A stretch of 64,000 nucleotides of DNA from Pseudonocardia sp. CNS-004 (GTDB lineage: Bacteria; Actinomycetota; Actinomycetes; Mycobacteriales; Pseudonocardiaceae), in contig MKJV01000093.1 of NCBI GenBank assembly GCA_001942185.1, forward strand, positions 1 to 64,000. The letters are read 5' to 3'. Shown here in pieces: positions 51,859 through 62,236 of this stretch (within the stretch, counting starts at the first letter, position 1; each line of letters begins with the position of its first letter). The notes below the pieces were generated by a model that worked only from the letters and a program-made list of their open reading frames with translations, ran no database searches and was not told the DNA's origin. The position numbers were made by a program, and so were the translations under genes.

Positions 51859-51971
51859 CGCCCCTACCAGGCGTCAGCACGAACTCGGAACGATCACGAT
51901 CGCATGATCGCTCCGAGTTGCGGTGAATCGCCCTGGTAGGGGCGCTGAGCGTGATCTGGCAATGATCACGC
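51859..51971. terminator. Two hairpins between convergent helicase-associated gene and cvnD
   Basis: An outer stem cgcccctaccagg (51859-51871) pairs with ccctggtaggggcg (51931-51944), with an inner aactcgga/tccgagtt stem, then a second hairpin gcgtgatc/gatcacgc (51949-51956 with 51964-51971). The location fits bidirectional termination. gatcacg occurs three times. Confidence 0.65.
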
Positions 51972-51993
51972 CTTTGACGCTGAGCGCAGGTGG

Positions 51994-52603
51994 TCAGCGC
52001 GCCCCGGCCGTCATGCGGTGGTGCATGGCGTGCTCCACCAACGTGATCAGCGTCTGCTTCGTGGACTGCCGGTTGCGCGCGTCGCAGCTGATGATCGGGA
52101 TGTTCGGGTCGATCGACATCGCCTCGCGCACATCCTCGATCCGGTGCTGCAGCAGGCCGTCGAAGCAGTTGAGCCCGACGATGTAGGGCAGCCCGCGGTC
52201 CTCGAAGAAGTCGATCGCCGCGAACGAGTCGGCCAGCCGGCGGGTGTCCACCAGCACGACCGCACCGATCGCCCCACGCACCAGGTCGTCCCACATGAAC
52301 CAGAAGCGGTGCTGCCCGGGGGTGCCGAACAGGTACAGGATCAGGTCGCGTCGAGCGACACCCGGCCGAAGTCCATCGCCACCGTGGTGGTCTGCTTGTT
52401 CGGCGTAGCAGCGAGGTCGTCCACACCCGCGCTGGCCTCGGTCATCACGCCTCGGTGGTGAGCGGCATGATCTCGGACACCGAGCCGACGAACGTCGTCT
52501 TGCCGACACCGAAGCCGCCGGCCACCACGATCTTGGCGGAGATCGTGGCCGCGGTGGCGACCGTCTGGGGCCGGCCGGGGTAACTAGAGCCGACGGAGTC
52601 CAC
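51994..52603 (-). CDS. cvnD: Conservon GTPase CvnD (two frameshifts)
   Basis: Ras-like small GTPase of about 203 aa. G1: VVAGGFGVGKTTFVG; G3: LYLFGTPGQHRFWFMWDDL; later VVLVDTRRLADSFAAIDFFEDRGLPYIVGLN; and ISCDARNRQS. GTG 52601-52603 (VDSVGSSYPGRPQ) overlaps the cvnC stop by 20 bp. Frame changes near 52440 (after MPLTTEA) and 52350 (before LILYLFG). In actinobacteria cvnA-D encode a sensor kinase-like protein, roadblock protein, DUF742 protein and GTPase that form a G-protein-like signalling complex at the membrane. Last gene of the run. Confidence 0.93.
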
Positions 52604-53186
52604 TCAACACCCTTTCCATCAATGCGAGATCCGGCTCGTTGTCGGCACTCGCGGTCTGGTGCACGGTGACCAGGTTGAGTCCAACCATGTCACCCAGCAC
52701 GACTCGGGCCACCCCGAGCGGGATCGACAGGAGAGCCGCGACCTCGGCGACCGACCTCGTCTGCTCACAGAGCTCTGCGACGGCCCGGTGCTCCATCTGC
52801 AGCAGACCGATCTGGTCCTTCGCCCGCTGGCTGGTCGAGACGAGCGCCTCGATGGCCAGATCGAGGCCCGACTTGGTACGCCCACGGGTCCACGCGTACG
52901 GCCGCACCGCCGAAGCACCGGGCTCCTGCCCGCCCTGGTCTGCCGGGACACCGCGCAGGTCGATCGGCGCAGTGGGCGGCGGAGGCGGGGGCGGTGGCAC
53001 GGGCATCGACCCGGGAGCGGGCGCTGCCCCGTCCGCGCTCTCCGGCACCTCGAGGTCGGCACCACGCCTGCGCCCCCACCGCTTGCGGCGTGAAGAGCGA
53101 CCGGCGTCGAAGCTGAAGCCGTTCATGACGTCGGCGAACGTCGGCTCCACCGGCGGCCTGCGCTCGTCGTCGGGACCGCTGCTCAT
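52584..53186 (-). CDS. cvnC: DUF742 protein CvnC
   Basis: 200 aa, intact. The first 90 residues are charged and Pro-rich (PVPPPPPPPP); the DUF742 domain follows with VRPYAWTRGRTKS, QMEHRAVAELCEQTRSVAEVAALLSIPLG and VARVVLGDMVGLNLVTVHQ, a winged-helix-like fold. Third member of the conservon; partner of CvnB and CvnD. DUF742 domains lie near membrane sensor kinases. 155 bp (53187-53341) separate it from cvnB with nothing recognisable. Confidence 0.94.
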   Translation of the reverse strand: MSSGPDDERRPPVEPTFADVMNGFSFDAGRSSRRKRWGRRRGADLEVPESADGAAPAPGSMPVPPPPPPPPTAPIDLRGVPADQGGQEPGASAVRPYAWTRGRTKSGLDLAIEALVSTSQRAKDQIGLLQMEHRAVAELCEQTRSVAEVAALLSIPLGVARVVLGDMVGLNLVTVHQTASADNEPDLALMERVLSGLRRL

Positions 53187-53341
53187 CGCACGGCCCCGCT
53201 TCGCACGGCCGTCCCGACGTGAATCAACGCAGCGCGCAGGCGCTGTGGCACTTGTTCGCTCGCAAGCTCGCGCACGGAGACTTCACCTGCTTCCTGCCGA
53301 TCGGTGGCTGCGGTGTGTGGGTGGACCAGCCGGGTTGCCGC

Positions 53342-53764
53342 TCAGCGGCCGAACGTTCCTTGCAGTTCGGCACGCAGCTCGGGGGTGAGCAGCTGACCGA
53401 CCCGGTCCACCAACAACGTCATCTCGTATCCGATCAGGCCGATGTCACAACTCGGTGACGCCAGCACCGCGAGGCAGGAACCGTCGCTGATCGACATCAG
53501 GAGAACGATGCCGCGGTCCATCTCGACGACCGTCTGGACCACACCACCGGCGTCGAAGCAACGCGCCGCGCCCTGGGTGAGGCTCACCAGTCCCGACGCG
53601 ACCGCGGCGAGCTGGTCGGCACGGTCGCGCGGCAACCGGTCCGACGCCGTGAGCAGCAGACCGTCTGCGGACACGACGATGGCGTGGGCGACACCGGGCA
53701 CTCTCTCCGCGAAGTTCGTGACCAGCCATCCGAACCGGCTCGGCTGGACCTGTGGCACCGTCAT
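53342..53764 (-). CDS. cvnB: Roadblock/LC7-domain protein CvnB
   Basis: 140 aa, intact. Roadblock/LC7 fold: FGWLVTNFAERVPGVAHAIVVSADGLLLTAS, DRADQLAAVASGLVSLTQGAA, and MSISDGSCLAVLASPSCDIGLIGYEMTLL. These are GTPase-associated regulators and act with CvnD. ATG 53762-53764 overlaps the cvnA stop (ATGA), so expression is coupled. Confidence 0.95.
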   Translation of the reverse strand: MTVPQVQPSRFGWLVTNFAERVPGVAHAIVVSADGLLLTASDRLPRDRADQLAAVASGLVSLTQGAARCFDAGGVVQTVVEMDRGIVLLMSISDGSCLAVLASPSCDIGLIGYEMTLLVDRVGQLLTPELRAELQGTFGR

Positions 53765-56700
53765 GAGGTCTCCTCGTCGTGATTACCACCCGCGTTGGCG
53801 GGCCCCGTACCACCGTTGTTCTGCTGAACCCCGCGCACCCTGCTCTCGCGGCCCTGACGAACGCCCTGCTGGTAGCTCGCGAGCCGACCACGGATGCTCT
53901 CCGCGCTACGCGTGGTACCTGCCGGCGGCGCCAGTACGGACGATCCTGCACTGCCGGGCACGAGCCGTGCGCGCGGCCGCCGCTTGGGCAACCCGGCCGA
54001 CGTGAGCTCGTCCGGACGCTCCTCCAGCGCACCGGTGGCGGCCCGCCAGCCCTCGTCGGCCATGCTCGCGAACTCCTGCTCGGCAGCGCCTGCAGGGGCT
54101 GTGGCTGGATCTGGGGCTCAGCCGGGGCCTGGGGCTGAGCCGGGGCCTGCGGCTGCGGCTGGACCCGCGGCTGCGGCGCAGGCTGTCGTTCCGGCGCCGC
54201 CGGGGTGACCGGAACCTCCGACGTGGGCGGCGCCGCAACCGGGGGCGGTGTCGGCGACGGGCGCCGCGGCGACGGCGTGGGCAACCGAGGGGTGCGCTGC
54301 GGAGCCGGAGCCGGAGCCGGAGCAGCAGGCGGCGGAGCGCTCTGCGCGGTGTCCGGGGCTCCGGAGCCGTTCTGCTTCTCGGTCTCCCAGTTGACCGGGA
54401 TCGGCCGGTTCGAGCGGAACCAGGCCGATGCGATCTCCTCGAAGATCGGGGTGGTCTCCCCGAGGTCGAACCCGGTGGCCGGGCGGCTACCGAGACCGTG
54501 ACCGGTGGGCTCGGCGATGACCGGCACGTTCGGGGCGAACAGCGTGTCGGCGTCCGAGTTCTGCTGCTCCGGCCGGGCAGGAGCCCGACCCGGGGCGGGC
54601 GGGGTGACCGCGGACGGGAACGGACGCGGAGTCGGGCGCGGCGTGGGCCGCGGGGCCGGCTGCGGAGCCTGCGCCGCGGGCTGCTGCTCGTCCTGCTGCG
54701 GAGCCTGCTCCTGCGCCGGCTGCTCGGCGGCGGGCGGGGCCTCCTGCTCGGGGGCCGCCTGCTGGGCGTCGACCACCTGGGCCTCACGGCCCTGCTGCGC
54801 ATCGCGGCCCTGCTGCGCCTCACGGCCCTGCTGCGCCTCACGGCCCTGCGCGTCGGGGCGAGGCTCCTCGGCCGGCCGTGCGGCCTCCGACGGAGCGCGA
54901 CGCACGACGGGCATCGGCATCGTGGGCGGGGACACCGCGGCAGGGGCGTCGCCGACCTGCTGCTCCGGGCCGTCGACCTGCTCGTCGGCCGGCTGCTCCG
55001 GCTGCTCCGGCGGCTCCGGCCGGCTCTTCTCCCGCTTGACGGGAGTGGAGTCCCACAGGACCGAGCTTCTCGCTCGGCGGCCTCCGACTGCACGGGCTGG
55101 GCCATGTCCGAGGCCGACGGGATGCCGGGCCGCCCCGGTGTGCGCCGCGGCAGACCGGAGGATGTGGACGGCGGAAGGGGGTGCCCGTTCGTCCGCGGGC
55201 CGGTCTGGGCGTCGTCGCCGGTGGCGGAACGGTTGCCGTCCTGCCTGTCGGCCCCCTGCTGCTCGGCAGCGTTCTCGTCGGCGCCGTTCCTGTCGGCGCC
55301 CGTCTTCTCGGCACCGCCCGCGAAGCCGACGGCATGGCCGTTGCGGTGCTCGGCATCGGCCTGCTCCTGCTGCCTGCCCGCCGCTTCCTCGGCGGCGCGG
55401 GCGGCCGCGGCGCGGGCAGCGGCCTCCTGGTCGCGGCGAGCCTGCGCGGCGACCTCGCGGGCCTGCTCGTCGGCGGAGTCGGAGCCACCCTGCTCGAACG
55501 GGTCGGCACCCTCCTCCGGGGGCGGCGGCGGGCCGCCGGGCCGGAGCGAGGATCCGGGACGCCTGCTGGGCAGGGCGGGCGGCTCGGCGCCGCCCGCACC
55601 GGGGGGCGGGGTGAACAGCTGGCCGTCGCCACCGATCGGCGCGTCGAACACGCCCGTGGGGTTGGCGGTGCCGTCGTTGCCCGCGATCAGCGCCGAGAGC
55701 CCGCCGCTGCGCGCGGTGCCGTTGACACCGCGCTGCGGGGGCACGGAACGCCCGCCCGCGCCGGTGACGAGCGGGAGGCTCGCGGTGCGGCTCACCTCGA
55801 CCGGCTCGATGGACGGGATGAGGTGCGCCGGCACGGTGACGGAGGCGGTGAGCCCCGACCCCTGGCCGCCGGCCGAGGTGGTCAACCGGACGCCGATGCC
55901 GTGGCGGGTGGCGAGTCGACCGACCACGAACAGACCCATTCGCCGCGACGCGGAGACGTCGACCGACGAGGGCCCGGACAGGCGCTGGTTGGCGTCGGCG
56001 AGCTCGTGCTCGGCCATGCCGACACCGCGGTCGGCGATCTCGACCACGACCGACCCGTCGCTGGCCCGGGCCGTGCTCATGACCACCTGGGAGTCGGGCG
56101 GGGAGAAGTTGGTGGCGTTGTCCAGCAGCTCGGCCAGCAGGTGGACGACGTCGGAGGCGGCGCGGCCGGCGACGGTGGCCGTGGGCGGCGTCTGCACGAC
56201 GATCCGCTGGTAGGACTCGACCTCCGACACCGCGGCCCGCAGCACGTCGACCATCGGCACCGGCGCCATGTTGCGCTTGGCCAGGTCGGTGCCCGCGAGG
56301 ACCAGCAGGTTCTCGCTGTTGCGCCGCATGCGGGTGGCGAGGTGGTCGAGCTGGAAGAGGTTCGCCAGCTGGTCGGCGTCCTGCTCGTTGCTCTCCAGCT
56401 GCTCGATCAGCTGCAGCTGGCGTTCGACGAGCGCCTGGCTGCGGCGGGAGAGGTTGACGAACATCGCGCTGACGCCCGCCTGCAGGGCGGCCTGCTCGGC
56501 CGCCAGGCGGACGGCCTGTCCGTGCACCGCGTCGAACGCGCGGGCCACCTGGCCGACCTCGTCGCGCCCGACGAGGGGCACCGGGTCGACGGCGACGTCC
56601 GGGGTGTGCCCGGCGCGCATCCGCTCGACGGCGTCCGGGAGCCGCCGCTCGGCGACGTCGAGGGCCGAGGAGCGCAGCACCCGCAGCGACCGGATCAGGC

Positions 56701-57732
56701 GCGGGCGAGGAGCACCGCGACCGCGATGCCCGCCAGCAGGCCCAGCATCAGGACCACGGCGTTGACACCCGCGAGGTTGCTCGCCTGCTCCTCGCTCGCC
56801 TGGCTGATGGCCACGAGCTCGTTGCGCAGCATGTCGGCCGAGCGGTCGACGGCGGCCCGCGAGCCGTTGAAGGCGGTGTCCCACTCGGCGGCCGCGACGG
56901 TGATCGGCTGGCCCGGCGGCGTGGCGAGGATGGCGGCCTCGAGCCGCTCGCGCTGGTCGTTGGCGGCGTCGTCGAGGAAGTTCCCGAAGCGAATGAACTC
57001 CTCGGCGGTGAGCGCGGCCTGGTAGTCGCGGAACGCGCTCTCGAGCTCGCTGTCGGTGCCGACCTCCGTGGCGTCGGCGGGCTCCAGGTTGCCGGAGCGG
57101 ATGGCGGCACCGAGGATCGTGTGCTGCACGGCGAGCTGCTCGCCCGCGGACTGGGCCAGGTTGAACGCGTCGGCGAGGCCTGCCGTGCCCGGGGTGCGCA
57201 CCTCGCGCAGCAGGGCGCGGTCGAGGACGTCGAGGCTGGTGATCAGCTCGCTGTAGCGGTCGAGGATCTGCCTGGTGCCGATGCTCGGGTTGTCGGTGAC
57301 GTCGGCGCGCAGGGTCTGCAGCTGGCCGACCTGCCCCTCGACCTGCTGCACCGCGGACTCGGTGGTGGGCTCCAGCCCTTCGGAGCCCCGGACCGCGGCG
57401 AGCATCTCCTCGACCTCGGCGTCGCTCTTGTTGAAGTCGATCTCGAGGACACCCGTGTCGCCCGCGCGACCGCCGGCCACGAAGAGCGTGGCCTCGTCCC
57501 GTTCCTGCCGCAGGATGTCGGAGACCCCGGTGACACGCTCCTGGACTTCGAGCAGCTGGGTGCTCTGTCCGAGCTCGGCCGCCGCACCCGCCTGGTCGGA
57601 GACGCGCAGGACGCCGAGGGCCAGAGCGAGCAGGGCGGGAACTATCCCGACCACCACCAGCTTGACCGTCAGCGTCCAGTTACGCGGGTTCAGCCGCTCG
57701 GACCAGGACTGCCTGGTCTCGGTGCTGGTCAC
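53761..57732 (-). CDS. cvnA: Conservon sensor histidine kinase-like protein CvnA (about three frameshifts)
   Basis: About 1,320 aa. GTG 57730-57732 (VTSTETRQSWSERL) follows an AGGGGGA site. Membrane helix LTVKLVVVGIVPALLALALGVL, an extracytoplasmic nitrate/nitrite-sensor-like helical domain (QVGQLQTLRADVTDNPSI), second helix AVVLMLGLLAGIAVAVLL, HAMP-like part, and the phosphoacceptor-like LFQLDHLATRMRRNSENLL. ATPase: AELLDNATNFSPPD, VEIADRGVGMAEHEL, GLFVVGRLATRHGIGVRL. The C-terminal 600 residues are low-complexity, with repeats such as AQQGREAQQGRDAQQGREAQ. Frame changes near 56695, 55060 and 54080. First gene of cvnABCD. Confidence 0.9.
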
Positions 57733-58175
57733 GTCAACGTCCCCCTGAGGATTGCCGGCGACGATCTGCCGCACTCTGGCACGCGTACGCAACCAAGTGC
57801 GAGTGCGGGCCGGACGAGCTGCCGCCCCTGGTCGGTGGGTGGCCGGGTTCGGGCGTGATGCCCGGGTGGCAAGAGCATCGGATCGATCCGTCGCGCCTTC
57901 GGTCGGGGGCGGACCGGTCGGGTGTCCCGGCCCGCATCGTGCGCGCTCCGATCCGACACGCGCCCTCTGGGGAAAGGCGTTGACCACCCGGACCCGGTAC
58001 GATCGCGGTGGCACACGTGCGCTCTCGGACAGAGCCCGGGAAGTATAGCCCGAGCTCAGAGTGCCCCCATCCGCCGAGGTCGGCCATCGCCGATTCGTTC
58101 CCCCGAATGGACCTGCGAATCACGCTCTGTAGCGTCCCTCATAGGACCATTCGCCCGCAAGGAGTACAACCGCTC
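57733..58175. promoter_or_regulatory. Divergent region between cvnA and xpb
   Basis: About 440 bp. An AAGGAG site lies 10 bp before the xpb ATG, and gtataGCCCGAG near 58044 follows a TTGACCACCCGG stretch at about 57979, possible promoter elements. No gene, tRNA or strong hairpin seen. Confidence 0.3.
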
Positions 58176-59836
58176 ATGACCGACGGGCCGCTCATCGTCC
58201 AATCCGACAAGACGCTGCTGCTCGAGGTCGACCACCCCGATGCCCCGGTCGCCCGCGCCGCGATCGCGCCGTTCGCCGAGCTGGAACGCGCGCCCGAACA
58301 CGTGCACACCTACCGGGTCACCCCGCTGGCGCTCTGGAACGCGCGCGCGGCGGGCCACGACGCCGAGCAGGTGGTCGACGCGCTCGTCCGCCACTCCCGG
58401 TACGCCGTCCCGCAGCCGCTGCTCGTCGACGTCGTGGACACGATGGGCCGGTACGGGCGCCTGCAGCTCACCAACTCCCCCGTCCACGGGCTCGTGATGG
58501 TCGCGTTCGACCGCGCCGTGCTGGAGGAGGTGCTCCGGCAGAAGAAGATCGCACCGCTGCTGGGCGCCCGCGTCGACGACGACACCGTCATCGTGCACCC
58601 GTCCGAGCGCGGCCACCTCAAGCAGGCCCTGCTCAAGATCGGCTGGCCGGCCGAAGACCTCGCGGGCTACGTCGACGGGGAGGCCCACCCGATCGCGCTC
58701 GCCGAGGACGGCTGGTCACTGCGCTCCTACCAGCGCGAGGCCGTCGACGGCTTCTGGGCGGGCGGGTCCGGGGTGGTCGTGCTGCCCTGCGGCGCGGGCA
58801 AGACGCTCGTCGGGGCGGCCGCGATGGCCGAGGCCGGCGCCACCACGCTGATCCTGGTCACCAACACGGTGGCGGGCCGGCAGTGGAAGCGTGAGCTCGT
58901 CGCCCGTACGAGCCTCACCGAGGACGAGATCGGTGAGTACTCGGGCGAGCGCAAGGAGGTCCGGCCCGTCACGATCGCGACCTACCAGGTCATCACGCGC
59001 AAGAGCAAGGGCGAGTACAAGCACCTCGAGCTGTTCGACTCCCGCGACTGGGGCCTGATCATCTACGACGAGGTGCACCTGCTCCCGGCCCCGGTCTTCC
59101 GGATGACGGCCGACCTGCAGTCCCGGCGCAGGCTCGGGCTCACCGCCACGCTCGTGCGGGAGGACGGGCGCGAGGCGACGTCTTCTCCCTCATCGGCCCC
59201 AAGCGCTACGACGCGCCGTGGCGCGACATCGAGCAGCAGGGCTGGATAGCGCCGGCCGAGTGCACCGAGGTGCGGGTCACGCTGACCGACAACGAGCGCA
59301 TGGGCTACGCGGTCGCCGAGCCGGACGAGCGCTACCGCGTGGCGTCCACGGCCCACACGAAGTCCGCGGTCGTGAAGGGCGTCCTCGAACGCCACCCCGG
59401 CGAGCCCGCACTCGTCATCGGGGCCTACCTGGAGCAGTTGGAGGAGCTGGGCACGGCACTCGACGCCCCGATCATCCAGGGTTCCACGAAGAACCGTGAA
59501 CGGGAGGCGTTGTTCGATTCCTTCCGCCGTGGCGAACTGCCCGTGCTCGTCGTCAGCAAAGTCGCCAACTTCTCCATCGACCTTCCCGAGGCGAGCGTCG
59601 CCATCCAGGTGTCCGGCACATTCGGGTCGCGGCAGGAGGAGGCGCAGCGACTGGGCCGGTTGCTCCGCCCCAAGGCCGACGGCAGGCAGGCGCATTTCTA
59701 CTCGATCGTGTCCCGCGACACCCTCGACACCGACTACGCGGCGCATCGGCAGCGGTTCCTGGCGGAGCAGGGTTACGCCTACCGGATCGTCGATGCGGAC
59801 GACCTGTTGGGCCCACCGGTACCCGACGTGAGCTGA
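58176..59836 (+). CDS. XPB/ERCC3-type DNA helicase (one frameshift)
   Basis: SF2 DNA helicase of about 553 aa, the bacterial XPB family. N-terminal helicase-associated domain; motif I VVLPCGAGKTLVG, Ia ILVTNTVAGRQWKREL, II IIYDEVHLLPAPVF, III LGLTATLVREDG, then IV LVIGAYLEQLEEL, V VVSKVANFSIDLPEAS, VI QEEAQRLGRLLRPK. Together with Rv0862c-type partner proteins it is thought to act in DNA repair or transcription. ATG 58176-58178 after AAGGAG. One base missing near 59180 before DVFSLIGPKRYD; adding one gives a whole codon number. In mycobacteria this gene is next to the helicase-associated gene, whereas here cvnABCD lies between them. Confidence 0.95.
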
Positions 59837-59935
59837 ACGCGCCACGCGCGGTATTTCGACCACCCGTCCCGGTGTCCTCACTGTGCACGAGTTCCAGCAG
59901 GTAGGACACTGTGTGAGGCCTTCGACCAGGGAGCG

Positions 59936-60124
59936 GTCATCGGCACACTCGGCTGGGTCATCACGGTCGCGGCGGCATGGCTCGCCGTCGCCGCGACGGT
60001 CGGTGTGCTCGTCGGCCGGATGATCCGGGAACGCGACCGCCAGGTGCCCCCGCCGCCCGACCCACCGGAGGGCGGCGTGTCGTCACACCGGTCCCGCGGC
60101 AGGGGCCGGAGCAGATGGCGGTGA
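59936..60124 (+). CDS. Small single-pass membrane protein (start uncertain)
   Basis: In-frame segment of about 62 codons: a hydrophobic helix IGTLGWVITVAAAWLAVAATVGVLVG then RMIRERDRQVPPPPDPP and a basic end RGRGRSRWR. No ATG/GTG lies directly before it; a frame change near 59930 may hide the start, or a non-standard start is used. Looks like a small membrane anchor; no family recognised. Confidence 0.35.
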   Translation, partial: VIGTLGWVITVAAAWLAVAATVGVLVGRMIRERDRQVPPPPDPPEGGVSSHRSRGRGRSRWR

Positions 60125-60202
60125 CGACGACCGGCACGACGAGCGGCACACCCTCTGCATTCGGGGCTGTCGCACGCCCCTGACCTGTGTCATCGTCCGC
60201 GG

Positions 60203-61384
60203 ATGACGCCGAGTGGCGAACCCGCGGCGCAGCGGGTCCTCGGGCAGGAGCACCTGCTCAACACGCTGCTGGCCGAGCGCGACGGCCTGCTGTCCGTGCT
60301 CGACCGGGTGCTGGCGCTGCACGGGACGGCGCGGCTGATCCGGGAGGCGGCAGGCGCCGACGCCGGGTTCGTCGCCGAGGTGGAGGGTGCCTCCCAAGCG
60401 GTCATCAGGTGGCTCGCCGGCAACCGCACGAACTCCCTGCAGGACCTCGAGGTGCCGATCGGCCAGGGCGTCGGGGGGCGGGTGCTGGCACTGGGCCGGC
60501 CGGTCCGCGTCAGCGACTACGTCACCGCGCCGAGCATCACCCACCAGTTCGACGGGCTGGTGAGCCGCGAGGACATGTCGGCGATGATCGCGGTTCCGGT
60601 CCTCGAGGACCGGCCGGGCAGCTCCCGGACCGTGGCGGTGGCGTACGCGGCGCTGCGCGGGCCCGGCGATTTCGGCGACGACTCCGTGCGGGCGGTGGAA
60701 CGGGTGGCCGCCGACGCGGCCCGCGCGTTGCGCCTCGCCGACCGGGCCTCGCTCGTCAGGGCCACGGCGGTGGCCGCGGAGCGGCAGCGGATGCAGGCCG
60801 CGCTGCACGACTCGGTGGGCGCCATGCTGTTCTCGATCGGCGCACAGGTCCGGGACCTGCGCTCGACGCTCCCGGACAACCCCGTGCTGCGCACCCGGCT
60901 GGGCAGGCTGGAGTCCGACATCTCGGCGGCGTCGCTCGCACTGCGCGAAGCGCTGCTCGCGCTCGCGGAGTCGAGCCCGGAGCGTGCGCTGCCGATCGAG
61001 ATCGCCGAGCACTGCCGCAGCTTCGAGTCCCGCACCGGCGTGCCCGCCCGGTTCGTGCAGCTCGGCCGGGTGCCGCCGCTCGACGCGGAGCGGACGACGT
61101 TGCTGATCAGCGCCGTGCGCGAAGGCCTGCTCAACGTCGAGAAGCACGCCGGGGCAGCCACGGTCGTGGTGAGCCTCGGCGAGGTGGACGGCGGGGTGCA
61201 GGTCGCGGTGGCCGACGACGGCGCCGGTCCCGGGGCGCGCGGCGACGAACCCGGCGACGGCACCGGTCTGGGCGTCCGGCTGCTGGCGGAGAAGGCGTCC
61301 CGGCTCGGCGGCCGGGCCAGCCTCGTGCACGACGAGGACGGCGGCGCGACCCTGCGCCTGCTGGTGCCGGGACCGCCTCGATGA
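60203..61384 (+). CDS. GAF-domain sensor histidine kinase
   Basis: Soluble sensor kinase of 393 aa, intact. GAF domain at about residues 20-190 (LNTLLAERDGLLSVLDRVLAL, VPIGQGVGGRVLALGRPVRVSDY, MIAVPVLEDRPGSSRTVAVAYA). HisKA_3 box: MQAALHDSVGAMLFSIGAQVRD with phospho-His in LHDS. ATPase: VREGLLNVEKHAGA (N box), VADDGAGPG and GTGLGVRLLAEKA (G). No membrane helix. Overlaps the regulator at 61381 (ATGA). Such GAF/regulator pairs often precede urea or short-chain amide ABC transporters, as here. Confidence 0.93.
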   Translation: MTPSGEPAAQRVLGQEHLLNTLLAERDGLLSVLDRVLALHGTARLIREAAGADAGFVAEVEGASQAVIRWLAGNRTNSLQDLEVPIGQGVGGRVLALGRPVRVSDYVTAPSITHQFDGLVSREDMSAMIAVPVLEDRPGSSRTVAVAYAALRGPGDFGDDSVRAVERVAADAARALRLADRASLVRATAVAAERQRMQAALHDSVGAMLFSIGAQVRDLRSTLPDNPVLRTRLGRLESDISAASLALREALLALAESSPERALPIEIAEHCRSFESRTGVPARFVQLGRVPPLDAERTTLLISAVREGLLNVEKHAGAATVVVSLGEVDGGVQVAVADDGAGPGARGDEPGDGTGLGVRLLAEKASRLGGRASLVHDEDGGATLRLLVPGPPR

Positions 61385-62004
61385 CCCCGGCCCGCGTCAT
61401 GGTGGTGGACGACCACCCTGTCGTCCGCGACGGTGTCGCGCTGCTGCTGCGCAACGACCCGGCGCTGGTCGTCGTAGGGTCGGCGGAGAGCGGCCGGGCG
61501 GCGCTCGAACGGGCGGCCGAGTGGCACCCCGACCTGGTGCTGCTCGACCTGCGGCTGCCCGACATGCTCGCGCCCGAGGTCGTGTCCGGGCTCCGCGTCG
61601 CGGTACCGGCCGCGCGGGTGGTGGTCTTCACGGCCCACGGCGACCACCACGGCGTCCAGGCGGCGCTCGACGCGGGCGCGCACGGCGCGTTGCTCAAGGA
61701 CGCCGCCGTCACCGACCTCGTGGCGGCCCTGCGCCGCGTGCTGCGCGGCGAGCGGGTGTGCGATCCGCGGATGGCGCCCGACGCCGCGCCGGGACGCTCC
61801 GCCCTCGCCCGCAGCGGGCTGACCCGCCGCGAGTACGAGGTGCTGCGCCTCGCCGCGCAGGGCCGCACCAACCCGGAGATCGCCGAGACCACCGGTCTCG
61901 CCCGCAACACCGTGAAGACCTACCTGCAGTCGGCTCTGCACAAGCTGGGCGCCCGCAACCGCGTGGAGGCGATCGGCAAGGCGAGCGAGGCCGGGCTCCT
62001 GTAG
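61381..62004 (+). CDS. LuxR/NarL-family response regulator
   Basis: 207 aa, intact. Receiver: VMVVDDHPVVRDGV, phospho-Asp in LVLLDLRLPD, VVVFTAHGD (Thr) and GALLKDAAVT (Lys). LuxR output: LTRREYEVLRLAAQGRTNPEIAETTGL and NTVKTYLQSALHKLGA. ATG overlaps the kinase stop. Probably controls the ABC genes that begin 230 bp downstream; 62005-62236 holds no clear gene but may carry that promoter. Confidence 0.94.
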   Translation: MTPARVMVVDDHPVVRDGVALLLRNDPALVVVGSAESGRAALERAAEWHPDLVLLDLRLPDMLAPEVVSGLRVAVPAARVVVFTAHGDHHGVQAALDAGAHGALLKDAAVTDLVAALRRVLRGERVCDPRMAPDAAPGRSALARSGLTRREYEVLRLAAQGRTNPEIAETTGLARNTVKTYLQSALHKLGARNRVEAIGKASEAGLL

Positions 62005-62236
62005 GGGCCCGGCCGGACGGTCGGTGCGGCCGGCGACCCTGCGTGGCCCGTCGCGCACGGTGTGCTGCGCCTCGATAACGGCGCCGTCAACATCCGGGCC
62101 CCCCTCTCCACGTGGGGGTGGTTCGCCCGGGTCGCCCGCATCACGATGTGGCGGCCGCAACGGGGCGGCCGGAGGCGAAGGGGCCTTGGGTGGCGGTACG
62201 GCGAGGTACGGCACACGGGCGACGGGGCCACTCGCG

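Noticed and set aside
55480..55620. Independent plus-strand gene in the cvnA low-complexity region
   Set aside because: Frame follows the repeats of cvnA and has no recognised domain.
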